Shown here one piece after another: positions 21,855 through 30,574 of a DNA stretch of 32,658 nucleotides (the stretch's first letter is position 1; each line of letters begins with the position of its first letter). The translations under genes were made by a program, and so were the position numbers. The notes below the pieces were generated by a model, which searched no databases, had not been told where the DNA came from, and saw nothing but the letters and a program-made list of their open reading frames with translations. Origin of the DNA: Planctomycetota bacterium (GTDB lineage: Bacteria; Planctomycetota; GCA-002687715; CAIWVZ01); the NCBI GenBank assembly GCA_017853435.1, contig JAFMJN010000006.1, positions 1 through 32,658 of the forward strand. The letters run 5' to 3'.

Positions 21855-23357
21855 TCACCACGCGAGTCGCGCGGTGTTCGATCGGCCGACGAAGGTGAGT
21901 CCGGGGCCGACGAGAACCCCGACGATGTCCCACGTGCTGCCCGCGAGGCTCGAAAGCGCCCCCGGCGGCAGAACGATGGCGGTGTCCGGGAAGACGCCGC
22001 CGATTCCCGTCGGGAAATGCAGCGGATTTCCGGGAAGCATCGGCTGACTGATCAGGGTCGACCACGTGAACGCGTCGGGCCACAGCCCGAAGAACGGTCC
22101 CGTGCCGAGAGCGTGGGTCGCGTCGGTGGAGACGAGACACCACCCTTCCGTCGCGAGCGGGTCGATCAGACCGAGCGACAGATAAAGATCCCCGGTGCCC
22201 GCACCCGTCGTCGTCGCGGTCAACAGGTTGTTGATGGTGGCTTCGTCGGCACCGATATCGAACGGTGCGACGCGCGGCTGTCCGTCGTGGTCGTCGACGA
22301 GCCACGGCGAATTTTGACCGGCGCTGAGGCAGGGTGATACCGCGGTGAGGTGGAGATCACCCGTCGCTTGATTGACGTAGAGCGGGTCGCCTTGGATCGA
22401 GTTGACGTCGTAGCCCGTCGCTTGCCACCCGGCGAGCGTGAGATTCGCGCCGCCGTAGACCACTCCTAGGCCGTTCACCGGATTGAAGCAGTTCCCGTTC
22501 ATGATCGTCGGACGCAACGTCCCCGAACACCACATGTTCACTCCGGTCCCCGGCGTGCCGAAGATCTCGTGGAAGATGTTGTCGACGACTTCCGTGTTCA
22601 ACGTCGTCGCGCCGTACCAGCGCACCGCGCAGTACTGCGAGGACGACGTCGGATGGTTCACGTAGAACGAGTTGCCGATGATGCGGCCGTTCGTGGCGGC
22701 GGCACCGACGCGGAGGCCGTAGTAGGCGGCCGCGGTCACGAAGTTGTTGCGGAAGGTGCAGTTCGCGGCTTCCATACGTCCGATCCAGTAGCCGCCGCCC
22801 GCGATCTTGCAGCGTTCGACGATGACATCCGTGCCGCCCGTGTGGGCGAAGGCTTCGTAACCGCCGCCGAAGGTCGATTGCGAGATCGTGATGAAGCTGC
22901 CGCCCGTGATTTGGAACGCCGACGGAATCGGCGACGCGGTCGCGGTCGTCGTCGGGATCGTCGCGGTGCATCCGGTGAACGTGATGTTGGACGCCGTGCC
23001 GCCGATCGCGACGAGATTGACCGAAGTGGTGGCGGCGATCGTCGTGCCGTTGAACGTGAGATGGCTTCCGCCCGTCACGTTGATCGCCGGGTACACGGTG
23101 GAGGTGATCGTCCCGCCCGTGATGGTGACGGGCGCGGCCAATCCTTGACCCGGCCAACCCGTGAAGGTGAACGGGCCGGTTTCGGTACCGGACAACGAGA
23201 ATGTGACCGGACCCGACGCGCCGACGGCGGTGAGGGCCGCGATGGCCGCGCCGAGGTTGGGATACGCGCCGCCCGTTCCGATGGTGTAGTTGCCCGCGAG
23301 CGACTGGGCCGGAAGGGCGAAACAGAGAGTGAGGATCGCGAAGAGGAATCGGCGCAT
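21855..23357 (-). CDS. Secreted right-handed beta-helix protein with extra C-terminal domain
   Basis: The 500-residue product has a clear Sec signal peptide (MRRFLFAILTLCFALPAQSLA) and a strong AAGGAGA Shine-Dalgarno upstream of its ATG. The first 380 residues show short repeats rich in Gly, Thr, Asn and Ile (VTITGGTITSTVYPAINVTGG, NCTFRNNFVTAAAYYG) typical of parallel beta-helix folds, ending with the DIGADE motif commonly found after such helices. The last 120 residues form a separate domain rich in Gly, Leu and Trp, beginning near LLTATTTGAGTGDLYL. Beta-helix proteins of this kind bind or cleave polysaccharides at the surface; no catalytic residues can be assigned, so the function is unknown. 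It is divergent from the second methyltransferase gene. Confidence 0.85.
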   Translation of the reverse strand: MRRFLFAILTLCFALPAQSLAGNYTIGTGGAYPNLGAAIAALTAVGASGPVTFSLSGTETGPFTFTGWPGQGLAAPVTITGGTITSTVYPAINVTGGSHLTFNGTTIAATTSVNLVAIGGTASNITFTGCTATIPTTTATASPIPSAFQITGGSFITISQSTFGGGYEAFAHTGGTDVIVERCKIAGGGYWIGRMEAANCTFRNNFVTAAAYYGLRVGAAATNGRIIGNSFYVNHPTSSSQYCAVRWYGATTLNTEVVDNIFHEIFGTPGTGVNMWCSGTLRPTIMNGNCFNPVNGLGVVYGGANLTLAGWQATGYDVNSIQGDPLYVNQATGDLHLTAVSPCLSAGQNSPWLVDDHDGQPRVAPFDIGADEATINNLLTATTTGAGTGDLYLSLGLIDPLATEGWCLVSTDATHALGTGPFFGLWPDAFTWSTLISQPMLPGNPLHFPTGIGGVFPDTAIVLPPGALSSLAGSTWDIVGVLVGPGLTFVGRSNTARLAW

Positions 23358-23411
23358 CGGAATCTCCTTGCGTGGCCGACACAGCGTAGGGGGAAAGGCG
23401 CGCTTTCGGCA

Positions 23412-23431
23412 GTCCCTCGGGGAAAAGGGAC
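23412..23431. other. Inverted repeat in the divergent promoter region
   Basis: GTCCCT-CGGGGAAA-AGGGAC forms a 6-bp stem with an 8-base loop in the 98-base gap between two divergent genes. GGTTTTCG follows on the + strand. It could be an operator or an attenuator-like hairpin; evidence is limited to the symmetry. Confidence 0.35.
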
Positions 23432-23455
23432 GGTTTTCGAGTAGGATCGAGGGCC

Positions 23456-24610
23456 ATGCAGGAACGCAAATGGGGAAAGAACGTGCGCATCGACCAACGT
23501 CGTCGGGTGGCCGCACGCGAGGCGCTCGAACACGAGTTCGACGAACTCGTCCTCATCGACGATGCATGGGAGACGTTGGTTACGGGTGAAGGCGCGAGGG
23601 CCGAACCGTTGCACCGATGGTTGCCCTACCGTCAGCAGTTCTCGCCGGAACTCGTCCGTAAGTTCTTCGCCGACGCCGGGTTGGTCCCGGGCATCGTGGT
23701 CGATCCGTTCAGCGGGTCCGGCACGACGGTGATCGAAGCGGCGCGTCTCGGGCAAGCTGCCGTCGGGACCGAGGCGCTGCCCGTTCTCGGATGGTTGGCG
23801 AACGCCCGCGGATTGCGCGAGGCCCCCGAACCCGTGACGCCGCCCGAACCCGAGAACTGGCGTTCGTGGTGGGTGTCGCAGTCCCATCCGGCCCAAAAAG
23901 CGATGATCCTTTGCGCGGCCGCGCGCACCGTCACCGGGGAAGGCAAGCGCAAGGTGGCCGCCCCGCCGTGGGAACTCATCCGCGACGCCCACATCATGGT
24001 GGCCGAGGATTTGGCCCGTCCTTTGAAGCGGCCGAATCGCGTGGTGACGGGAGACGCCCGGCGAATGCCTCTCGCCGACCGTATCGCGGGGGGCATGGTG
24101 ACGTCGCCTCCGTACCTGTCTCGATACGACTACACCCGCGTAACGTCGTTCATCGAAGCCCTCCATCGCAACACGCCGCTCGAGGAATCCCGCAAGGTGC
24201 AAGTGACGGCCGCCGTCAAACAAGGCATCAAGCCGCCGAAGGCGACGGACACGCATCTGTTGCCCGAAGCGGTGCATGAAATCCTCCGCGGTCTCGAAGG
24301 TGCGGGGCATCGCGCCGACGCCGCCATCGTGCGCAACTACTTCAGCGACATGCGCAAGGTGCTCGTCGAAAGCCTCCGCGTCCTGCGTCCGGGGGCGCCC
24401 GCCTGGTTCGTCATCGGTGGCGCCGACATCGAACACGAGTACATCCCTTCGGATCTCATCTGCGCCGCGATGGGCCGCGACGTCGGCTTCACCGTCGACG
24501 GCATCATCGAAGCCCGACGCCTGCGTCTCGGCCAGCGGCAGCTGGGGTTCCTCACCGGAATTTCGCCGCGGGAGAGCATCGTGCGCTTCCGCGTCCCCGA
24601 TGAAGACTGA
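23456..24610 (+). CDS. SPPY-motif amino-methyltransferase, second copy type
   Basis: The 384-residue product carries SAM motif I VVDPFSGSGTTVIEA (81-95) and the catalytic TSPPYLSRYDY (216-226), the same order as the enzyme at 3195-4406 and with a comparable Tyr/Asp-rich run after SPPY. The N-terminus contains PLHRWLPYRQQFSPELV, a segment often seen before motif I in such enzymes. The C-terminal part has RNYFSDMRKVLVESLRVLRPGAPAWFVIG. Target is an exocyclic amino group of DNA or RNA; no endonuclease is adjacent. The tsaB start lies inside its last codons (11-base overlap), implying coupled expression with a tRNA-modification gene. TAGGAT at 23442-23447 may be its -10 box, with GAGGG just before the ATG. 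Confidence 0.85.
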   Translation: MQERKWGKNVRIDQRRRVAAREALEHEFDELVLIDDAWETLVTGEGARAEPLHRWLPYRQQFSPELVRKFFADAGLVPGIVVDPFSGSGTTVIEAARLGQAAVGTEALPVLGWLANARGLREAPEPVTPPEPENWRSWWVSQSHPAQKAMILCAAARTVTGEGKRKVAAPPWELIRDAHIMVAEDLARPLKRPNRVVTGDARRMPLADRIAGGMVTSPPYLSRYDYTRVTSFIEALHRNTPLEESRKVQVTAAVKQGIKPPKATDTHLLPEAVHEILRGLEGAGHRADAAIVRNYFSDMRKVLVESLRVLRPGAPAWFVIGGADIEHEYIPSDLICAAMGRDVGFTVDGIIEARRLRLGQRQLGFLTGISPRESIVRFRVPDED

Positions 24611-25220
24611 ACACGTCATCCTCGCGATCGAAACCTCGGGCGACGTCGCCTCGGTGGCGTTGTTGGTCGACGGCGTCGTCGTGTGGTCGCGCGAGTTTCC
24701 GGAAGCCGTGAAGGGCGGAGCCGCGGTGGCGCCGGGCGTCGCCGAAGCGCTCGCGCTCGGTCACGTTCCGACGGCGGTGGCGGTCGGCGCGGGTCCCGGT
24801 TCCTACACGGGCGCGCGGATCGGCATGACGTGGGCGAAGGTGTTCGCCTTCGCACGCGGGCTTCCTTTGTATCCGGTCCCCGGTCCCGAAGCGCTCGCGC
24901 GCGCCCACGCCGACGGATCACGACGGGTCGCCGTTTCGATTCCCGCTCATACGGGTGTGGTGTACGCCGCCGTCTACGACCCCTCGACGTCGCCGCCCGG
25001 CGTGATCGTCGCACCGTGCCTTCTGTCCGCGTCCGCTCTCGACGAAGCCGCGGGCCCCGACGCCGTACGCATCGCGGTACCGACCGTTCGCGTCGCCGCC
25101 GCCTTCGTCGGTCGCGTCGCCTACGAACACATTTCGGCGGGACGCGCACCCGCCTCCGGCGACGCCGAAGAACCGCTCTATCTGCAGGCGTCCGCTCCGG
25201 AGCGGAAGATCGCCCCATGA
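24600..25220 (+). CDS. tsaB: tRNA N6-threonylcarbamoyladenosine complex protein TsaB
   Basis: TsaB is the non-catalytic partner of TsaD in making t6A at position 37 of ANN-decoding tRNAs. The 206-residue product begins MKTEHVILAIETSGDVASVAL, has the hallmark GAGPGSYTGARIGM (61-74) and ends shortly after EPLYLQA, the usual C-terminal motif. Length is normal for bacterial TsaB. The ATG at 24600 lies inside the end of the methyltransferase gene; the much longer ORF-track form is shadow. The stop overlaps the start of the AsmA-like gene by 4 bases. Codon and base composition match the neighbours. The tsaD and tsaE partners are not in the window. Confidence 0.92.
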   Translation: MKTEHVILAIETSGDVASVALLVDGVVVWSREFPEAVKGGAAVAPGVAEALALGHVPTAVAVGAGPGSYTGARIGMTWAKVFAFARGLPLYPVPGPEALARAHADGSRRVAVSIPAHTGVVYAAVYDPSTSPPGVIVAPCLLSASALDEAAGPDAVRIAVPTVRVAAAFVGRVAYEHISAGRAPASGDAEEPLYLQASAPERKIAP

Positions 25221-28200
25221 GTCGTCTTCGGGCGCTCGTGCTCGGGGTCCTCGTCTTCCTGACGGCCTCCCTCGCGGGAACCGTGTGGTTGCTGAATTCC
25301 GACAAGCTCGCGTCGATGGCGCGTTACGCGGCCGCGTTCGCCTTCGAATCCGACGTGCGTTGGGAAGAGATCTCGAGCGACGGTTGGGACACGATCGTCG
25401 TCAAAGAACTCCAACTCATGCGGCCGGGAGAGCCGGACACGATCTACGGAACGATCGACGAAGTCCGCGTCTCGATTCGTCCGTGGCGCATTCCGTTCCG
25501 CGACGCGTCCATCGTGAAGGACGTCGAACTGCGCAACGCGCGCGGCACCGTGCGATGGGATCCGAAGACCGGATTGCTCGATATGCCGTCTCCCATCAAG
25601 GAGGAGTACGGCGAAACGAAAGGCGGGTCGCTCGGCGACATCCCCGTCATCCGTCTCGAAGGCTTGTTCGTCACGCTCGAACACGCGCCGTACGTTCTGA
25701 AGACGCGCCAAGAATTGGCGTTTCCCGGTCTGAAGATCGACGTGATGCCCGACGGTTCCGAGCGTTGGCTCTACCGTTTCGGCGCGACCCTGAAGGACAA
25801 CCCGATCCTCGGCACCTTCGACATCGGCGGCAAATTCAACGCTCAGACGATCCAGCTGTCGATCCATCGCCCCGGAGATCTCGTCGGGGAACAACTTCGC
25901 GAAATTCTCCGCGAGCCGGAGGACAAGCGCACCGCGGAACTCCTCGCCGGACTATCTGTGAAGGGGGACATCGGACTCGGTCTCGACGTCTTCGGCCGCG
26001 CGGGTGATTCGACGACGTCGATCGGCGGCACCATCCGTCTCGACGGCGCGAGCATTTCGCATCGGACCATTCCCGTGCGGCTCGACGACATTCAAGGCCG
26101 CGTTTCCTTGAACGACGGCGTGCTGTCGACCAAGTCGCTCACCGCGCGCTTCGAAAACGCGGATCTGAACCTCTCGGCGAACGTCGATCTTCGGCCGCAA
26201 GCCGAGCGCCTCGTAATGGCCGACGTCGATCTCGTCGGTCTCGATCTCGGTGGAGGATTCGCCGATCGCCTCTCGCATCTCGGGGGCGCCACGCTCAAAG
26301 TGAAGGAGCAGGTCGACGCGTGGCAGCCGCGCGGCTTCGCGAACCTGAAGGGACGTCTCGCGGTGCCGGGTCCCGCAGCGCGTGTTCCCACCACTCCCGA
26401 GCCGTGGTTGTTCATCGACCTCGATCTGCGCAAGAGCGTCGCGATCAATTACCGGGGATCCGTTCAGGAAGATGGTCTTCGACACGGATTCCCGTATCTA
26501 CTTTCCGACGTCTCCGGCGTCGTGCGCTTCACCGACCTCGACATGCGATTCGATCGTGTGACGGCGAGCCATGGATCGGCGTTCATCGAAGCCCGCGGTT
26601 TGATCGGCTACGAGCGGGCCGACGACGAGACTTACGACGTCGATATCGTCGCGCAGGGAATCCCCATCGACGATGCGTTGAACGACGCTCTTGAAGAGGA
26701 AGGCCGCGCCTTGCTGAGCGCGCTCGACGCCGAAGGCGTCGTCGATCTTCTCATCGGAGTGAAACGGACGCGTCGTGACCCTCCGGGTGCTCCGATCATC
26801 GCCGACGTCGATCTTCGGGGCGTTCGTTTGCGCCCGAAGCAGTTTCCACTGCTCGCCGACGATGCACGCGGTCGTGTTCACATCGAGGGTTCGACGATCC
26901 GCATCGACGGTGTCCGTGCGCGGCATCGTGGCGGCGACGTGATGGTGTCGGGACGCATCGGCACCGGCACCGAGTCGGGCGTCGTCGATTTGAAGGCGGA
27001 ATTCCAACGTCTTCCGGTCGAAGCACCGCTGCTCGACGCGCTCGACGTTCCGTCGCCGGAGGCGGCGGACGAACTGCGCAGCCTAGCCGTCTTCGGGCGC
27101 GTCGGTGGAACGGTCACTCTGAAAGCCGACCGCGAGCGGCCCCTCGACGTGAAGGGGATCTTCGATCTCGACGGTGTCGGCCTGACGTTGAATACGCCGA
27201 AGTTGCCGATCGAGAACGTCGAAGGTCCGGTCGCGTTCGAAAACGGACGGATCACGATCCGTGACGGGGTCCGCGCCACCTTCGTCGGCGAACGCTTCGC
27301 CGCCCGCGGCACGATCGATCCGCAAAAAGGACTCGATCTGACGATCGAGGCGGACCGTTTCAAACTCGACGAGCGGTTCTTGAGCGCGCTCGCACCCGCG
27401 ATCCCGGGATACATGCTGATGGAGGATCGTCCGATCCTCGACGGTGTCGCGTCCGCGGTGGTCCGCGTGAAGGGACCCCGCGATGCGGTCGTCGTCGACG
27501 CCGACGTGACCGCACAGGGTATCGACGTCGCTTTCACCAACGGGCTACGCCTCGCGCGCGTCGAAGGCCGCGTGGCGTTCGCACCGGACGGTGCCGCGGT
27601 CGGAAGCGAGATTTCCGCCGAGTTGCCCGTCGCTCGAGCGGGTGCCGATGTGCGACCCGACGATGCGATGGCGCCGCAGCGACGCACCTCGTTGACGGCG
27701 AACACGGCGACATGGACCCCCGCGCGGCCCGCCTCCGGTCGGCGCCCCGCGACGGAAGCGCGCTTGTCGATCGAAGGCGCGATGCTCCGCGACGCTCCGT
27801 TGGGGGCCGACTTCTTCAAAGCGTTGGCGCTTCCGGGAAACGTCGAGTCCGCTCTTTGTGAGCTCGAACTTTCCGGGCGATTGGACGCGACGTGCCGCGG
27901 TGTTTCGTGGACGCGCGAGGCGGGTTGGCAGATCGGTGCTTCGGACGCGACGTTCACCGATATGGCGCTCGGTGCCGACCGACGCGTCGAAGCACGCCTC
28001 TTGAAGGTGAGCCGCGGCGTATTCGGGGACGAGCCCGACGGACGTGTGTATCGCGGCCGACTGGAAGGGACATCGGTCAGGGCGTTCGGCGTCGCGATGC
28101 CTCGCATCGCGGCCGACCTCGCCTGCAACGCTCGTGCGTTGGAACTCGGTCGTATTTCGGCGACGCTCTTCGAAGAAGCGACGAAGGCGCAGCGCGAGGG

Positions 28201-28870
28201 TGAAACGGATCGACCCGCGGGTGGTCGACTCGAAAACGAGTCGACGAAACTCAAGGTGCATTTCCCGGACGGAACGTTCGCGCTGGACGTCGTCGCGACC
28301 GATGTTTCCATTCCGGATCTCGTACGCGTGTTCGAGGCGGATCCCGGCGACGTTTGGGGCCGCCTCCGGTGCGAAGTCGCCGTCGTGGGTCCGATGACGG
28401 ATCGTCCGCGTTGGATCGGTCGTGCCCGCACGGCGGCGAACGTCCACAACGTCGTGGAGCTGCCGCTGTTCGCGAAGCTCTTCGGCATCTTCGACATCAC
28501 GAAGTTGTTCCAAGGACGCAATCCCGGAGCGATGGTCGATGCCGACGCCGAAATTCGCGACGGGGGATTCCACCTCTCGCGCGTGCGCGTCGCGGCGCCC
28601 GACGTTTCGCTCGACGGGAAGGGTTGGCTCGGCTTCGATGGTCGTATCCGAGCGAACTTCGACGCCACCTACCGAGCCGGGATCGACCCCTTGTCGTTGC
28701 TCGGACTCATGTTGAAGGGCCTCGCGGCCTCGAAGATCGGCGTGGTCGGAACGTTGGGGACGCCGGATGTTTCTCTGAGCGAGATCGACGCGACGCCGCC
28801 CGGTCCGGAGTCGGCACCCGCGAGTCGGCCGACGCCCACGTCCGCACCCGCGGCCGCGGATTCGCGCTGA
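25217..28870 (+). CDS. Large AsmA/YhdP-like envelope protein
   Basis: The 1217-residue product has one N-terminal membrane anchor (LRALVLGVLVFLTASLAGTVWLL) and then a long beta-rich periplasmic body. AsmA-superfamily traits are the recurrent strand pattern (FDIGGKFNAQTIQLSI, VDLVGLDLGGGFADRL, VRGTIDPQKGLDL-type segments) and the C-terminal AsmA-like stretch GGFHLSRVRVAAPDVSLDGKG followed by GVVGTLGTPDVSL. Proteins of this superfamily (AsmA, TamB, YhdP) bridge the periplasm and help move phospholipid to the outer membrane; the assignment to that role here is by analogy. The last 25 residues are Pro/Ala/Thr-rich. ATGA overlap with tsaB fixes the start; the 1395-residue ORF-track version adds antisense-like sequence. 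It is the end of the methyltransferase-tsaB operon. Confidence 0.8.
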   Translation: MSRLRALVLGVLVFLTASLAGTVWLLNSDKLASMARYAAAFAFESDVRWEEISSDGWDTIVVKELQLMRPGEPDTIYGTIDEVRVSIRPWRIPFRDASIVKDVELRNARGTVRWDPKTGLLDMPSPIKEEYGETKGGSLGDIPVIRLEGLFVTLEHAPYVLKTRQELAFPGLKIDVMPDGSERWLYRFGATLKDNPILGTFDIGGKFNAQTIQLSIHRPGDLVGEQLREILREPEDKRTAELLAGLSVKGDIGLGLDVFGRAGDSTTSIGGTIRLDGASISHRTIPVRLDDIQGRVSLNDGVLSTKSLTARFENADLNLSANVDLRPQAERLVMADVDLVGLDLGGGFADRLSHLGGATLKVKEQVDAWQPRGFANLKGRLAVPGPAARVPTTPEPWLFIDLDLRKSVAINYRGSVQEDGLRHGFPYLLSDVSGVVRFTDLDMRFDRVTASHGSAFIEARGLIGYERADDETYDVDIVAQGIPIDDALNDALEEEGRALLSALDAEGVVDLLIGVKRTRRDPPGAPIIADVDLRGVRLRPKQFPLLADDARGRVHIEGSTIRIDGVRARHRGGDVMVSGRIGTGTESGVVDLKAEFQRLPVEAPLLDALDVPSPEAADELRSLAVFGRVGGTVTLKADRERPLDVKGIFDLDGVGLTLNTPKLPIENVEGPVAFENGRITIRDGVRATFVGERFAARGTIDPQKGLDLTIEADRFKLDERFLSALAPAIPGYMLMEDRPILDGVASAVVRVKGPRDAVVVDADVTAQGIDVAFTNGLRLARVEGRVAFAPDGAAVGSEISAELPVARAGADVRPDDAMAPQRRTSLTANTATWTPARPASGRRPATEARLSIEGAMLRDAPLGADFFKALALPGNVESALCELELSGRLDATCRGVSWTREAGWQIGASDATFTDMALGADRRVEARLLKVSRGVFGDEPDGRVYRGRLEGTSVRAFGVAMPRIAADLACNARALELGRISATLFEEATKAQREGETDRPAGGRLENESTKLKVHFPDGTFALDVVATDVSIPDLVRVFEADPGDVWGRLRCEVAVVGPMTDRPRWIGRARTAANVHNVVELPLFAKLFGIFDITKLFQGRNPGAMVDADAEIRDGGFHLSRVRVAAPDVSLDGKGWLGFDGRIRANFDATYRAGIDPLSLLGLMLKGLAASKIGVVGTLGTPDVSLSEIDATPPGPESAPASRPTPTSAPAAADSR

Positions 28871-28898
28871 TCGTCGACCCGCGGTGCGTTCCCGACGT

Positions 28899-29483
28899 TT
28901 AGGTCGGGATCCCCTCGTTGCGCGCTTCGAGCAAGAGACGCCGCCGCGTCACGAGATGCAGCACGATCGCCCCCGCGGGGAGTCCGATCGCGACGATCCA
29001 AAAGGGAAAACTCTCGAGCCGTCCGTCGGGAGAGAGTGCGGCGCGGCCCGTCGCGTCCAAGGCTCGGCGAAAGGTCTCGGCGATCACGAGCGCGGTTACC
29101 GAAAGGAAGACCCGCGTCGGTCGAAGGATGCGCGCCCGTGCGGCCGGGGAAAGGGCGGCGAACACTTCCGGTTTCGGAACGTTGATTCCGTTCGGCTTGA
29201 CGGCGGCGCGTCGCACGACGGTTCCGCCGAGAAAGACGAGAAGAATCGGCACCAGCGTCCCGATGACGGGCAGGACCCACCACGAATCTTTCGAATCCCA
29301 ACGGTTGGGGGTGCCGTCCCAATCGAAATGCATGGGAACGCGTTCGGGGAGTCGCGGCCACCAAGTCGTCGCCGTGATCCAAACCCCCATGACCGCCGCG
29401 AAGGCGGCCGCGGGCAGGATGCGATCCGTCCATATGTTCGGAGGTGCGGGATCGTCGTCGGTGGACGGGTTTGCGGGCGGCAT
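28899..29483 (-). CDS. DUF1648-domain membrane protein
   Basis: The 194-residue inner-membrane protein has the DUF1648 signature PRLPERVPMHFDWDGTPNRWDSK (about 43-65), seen in SdpI-like and related membrane proteins. About four hydrophobic segments are visible: AAAFAAVMGVWITATTWW, WVLPVIGTLVPILLVFLGG, TRVFLSVTALVIAETF and FPFWIVAIGLPAGAIVLHLV. Function is unknown; some relatives give immunity to peptide toxins, but no such toxin gene is near. Its start is only 17 bases from the manC start on the other strand, so the promoters of both must overlap each other's 5' ends. It converges on the AsmA-like gene with a 28-base gap that shows no terminator. Confidence 0.8.
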   Translation of the reverse strand: MPPANPSTDDDPAPPNIWTDRILPAAAFAAVMGVWITATTWWPRLPERVPMHFDWDGTPNRWDSKDSWWVLPVIGTLVPILLVFLGGTVVRRAAVKPNGINVPKPEVFAALSPAARARILRPTRVFLSVTALVIAETFRRALDATGRAALSPDGRLESFPFWIVAIGLPAGAIVLHLVTRRRLLLEARNEGIPT

Positions 29484-29488
29484 GCTGA

Positions 29489-29494
29489 TACCAT
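29489..29494 (+). promoter_or_regulatory. -10-like element placed for a leaderless manC mRNA
   Basis: TACCAT ends six bases before the manC ATG at 29501. The intervening CATGAC is not a Shine-Dalgarno. The whole divergent gap is only 17 bases, so a leader of normal length cannot fit unless it lies inside the neighbouring gene. Confidence 0.45.
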
Positions 29495-29500
29495 CATGAC

Positions 29501-30574
29501 ATGGATTCCAAGCGTCTCGTGGCCGTGATCATGGCCGGTGGCAGCGGTACCCGATTCTGGCCCCGCAGCCGTCGCAACCGACCGAAGCAGTTTCTCTCCT
29601 TCACGGGCGAAGACTCTCTGCTGACGTCCACGGTCAAGCGCCTCGAGGGGCTCGTCGCACCGGAACAGACGTTCGTGATCACCGGCGCGGTCCACGCGAA
29701 ACTCGCGCGTGAGCACACCGGACTTCCGCCCGCGTCGATCATCGCCGAACCGGAGCGTCGCGACACGGCGGCGTGCATCGGTCTCGGCGCCATGCTCGCG
29801 CAGTCCGTCCGCGAAGATGCCGTGATGGTGGTCCTCTCGGCCGACCATCTCATCGAGCCCGCCGCTTCGTTCCGCGATACGTTGATGCGGGCGGCCGAGC
29901 TCGCCGACGCGCACGACGCGCTCGTCAGCATCGGACAGCGGCCGACCCGGCCCGCGACGGGGTTCGGCTACATCGAACTCGGGAAACGCATCGACGATCG
30001 CACTCCCGTCGGATTCAACGTCACCTCGTTCCGCGAAAAGCCGGACGCCGAAAAGGCGCGCCGTTTCCTTCAGGCGGGGAACTTCCTTTGGAACTGCGGG
30101 ATCTTCGCGTTCACCGCCCGCGGCATTCTGAAGGCGATGCGTCAGCACCTGCCCGAACTCGCGCAGGGATTGGACAACATCACCGACCCGCGGGATCCCG
30201 CGTGCATCGAACGCGCGTGGACGGCGCTGCCGAAGATCTCGATCGACTACGGTGTGTTTGAAAAGGCCACCAATCGGCTCGTCGTCGAATCGACGTTCCG
30301 TTGGGACGACGTCGGCACCTTCGAAGCGATCGCCCGCTACCGCACACCCGATGCGTCGGGCAACGTCGCACGCGGAGACGCCGCGTTCCTCGAAGGCACG
30401 AAGAACTGCCTCGTCGACAACGACGCGGGGGGGCTCGTCGTGATCTCCGGCGTGAGCGACGTGGCGGTCGTCCGATCGGGCGACGTCGTGATGGTCGTTC
30501 CGCGTCGCGATCTCGAGAGCGTTCGCAACGTGGTGGACCGTCTCGCCAAGGACGGACGGCACGAGGTGCTGTGA
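29501..30574 (+). CDS. manC: Mannose-1-phosphate guanylyltransferase
   Basis: This enzyme makes GDP-mannose from mannose-1-phosphate and GTP for polysaccharide and glycan synthesis. The 357-residue product has the nucleotidyltransferase signature VIMAGGSGTRFWPRSR followed by RPKQFLSF, then VVLSADHLIEP, GFGYIELG, the sugar-binding FREKPDAEKA and NFLWNCGIFAF. It is the short, single-function form without the phosphomannose isomerase domain. The beta-helix-like C-terminal part (ISIDYGVFEKA, FRWDDVGTFEA) is present. The ATG at 29501 gives a normal N-terminus. The stop overlaps the likely GTG start of ruvX. Product use is unknown; the GT-C-like membrane protein gene nearby could be a consumer of activated sugars only in a loose sense. 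Confidence 0.95.
   Translation: MDSKRLVAVIMAGGSGTRFWPRSRRNRPKQFLSFTGEDSLLTSTVKRLEGLVAPEQTFVITGAVHAKLAREHTGLPPASIIAEPERRDTAACIGLGAMLAQSVREDAVMVVLSADHLIEPAASFRDTLMRAAELADAHDALVSIGQRPTRPATGFGYIELGKRIDDRTPVGFNVTSFREKPDAEKARRFLQAGNFLWNCGIFAFTARGILKAMRQHLPELAQGLDNITDPRDPACIERAWTALPKISIDYGVFEKATNRLVVESTFRWDDVGTFEAIARYRTPDASGNVARGDAAFLEGTKNCLVDNDAGGLVVISGVSDVAVVRSGDVVMVVPRRDLESVRNVVDRLAKDGRHEVL

Noticed and set aside
24683-25216. Upstream extension of the AsmA-like ORF to 1395 residues
   Set aside because: It lies in another frame of tsaB and is an Arg-rich shadow; the ATGA overlap with tsaB and the membrane anchor mark 25217 as the start.
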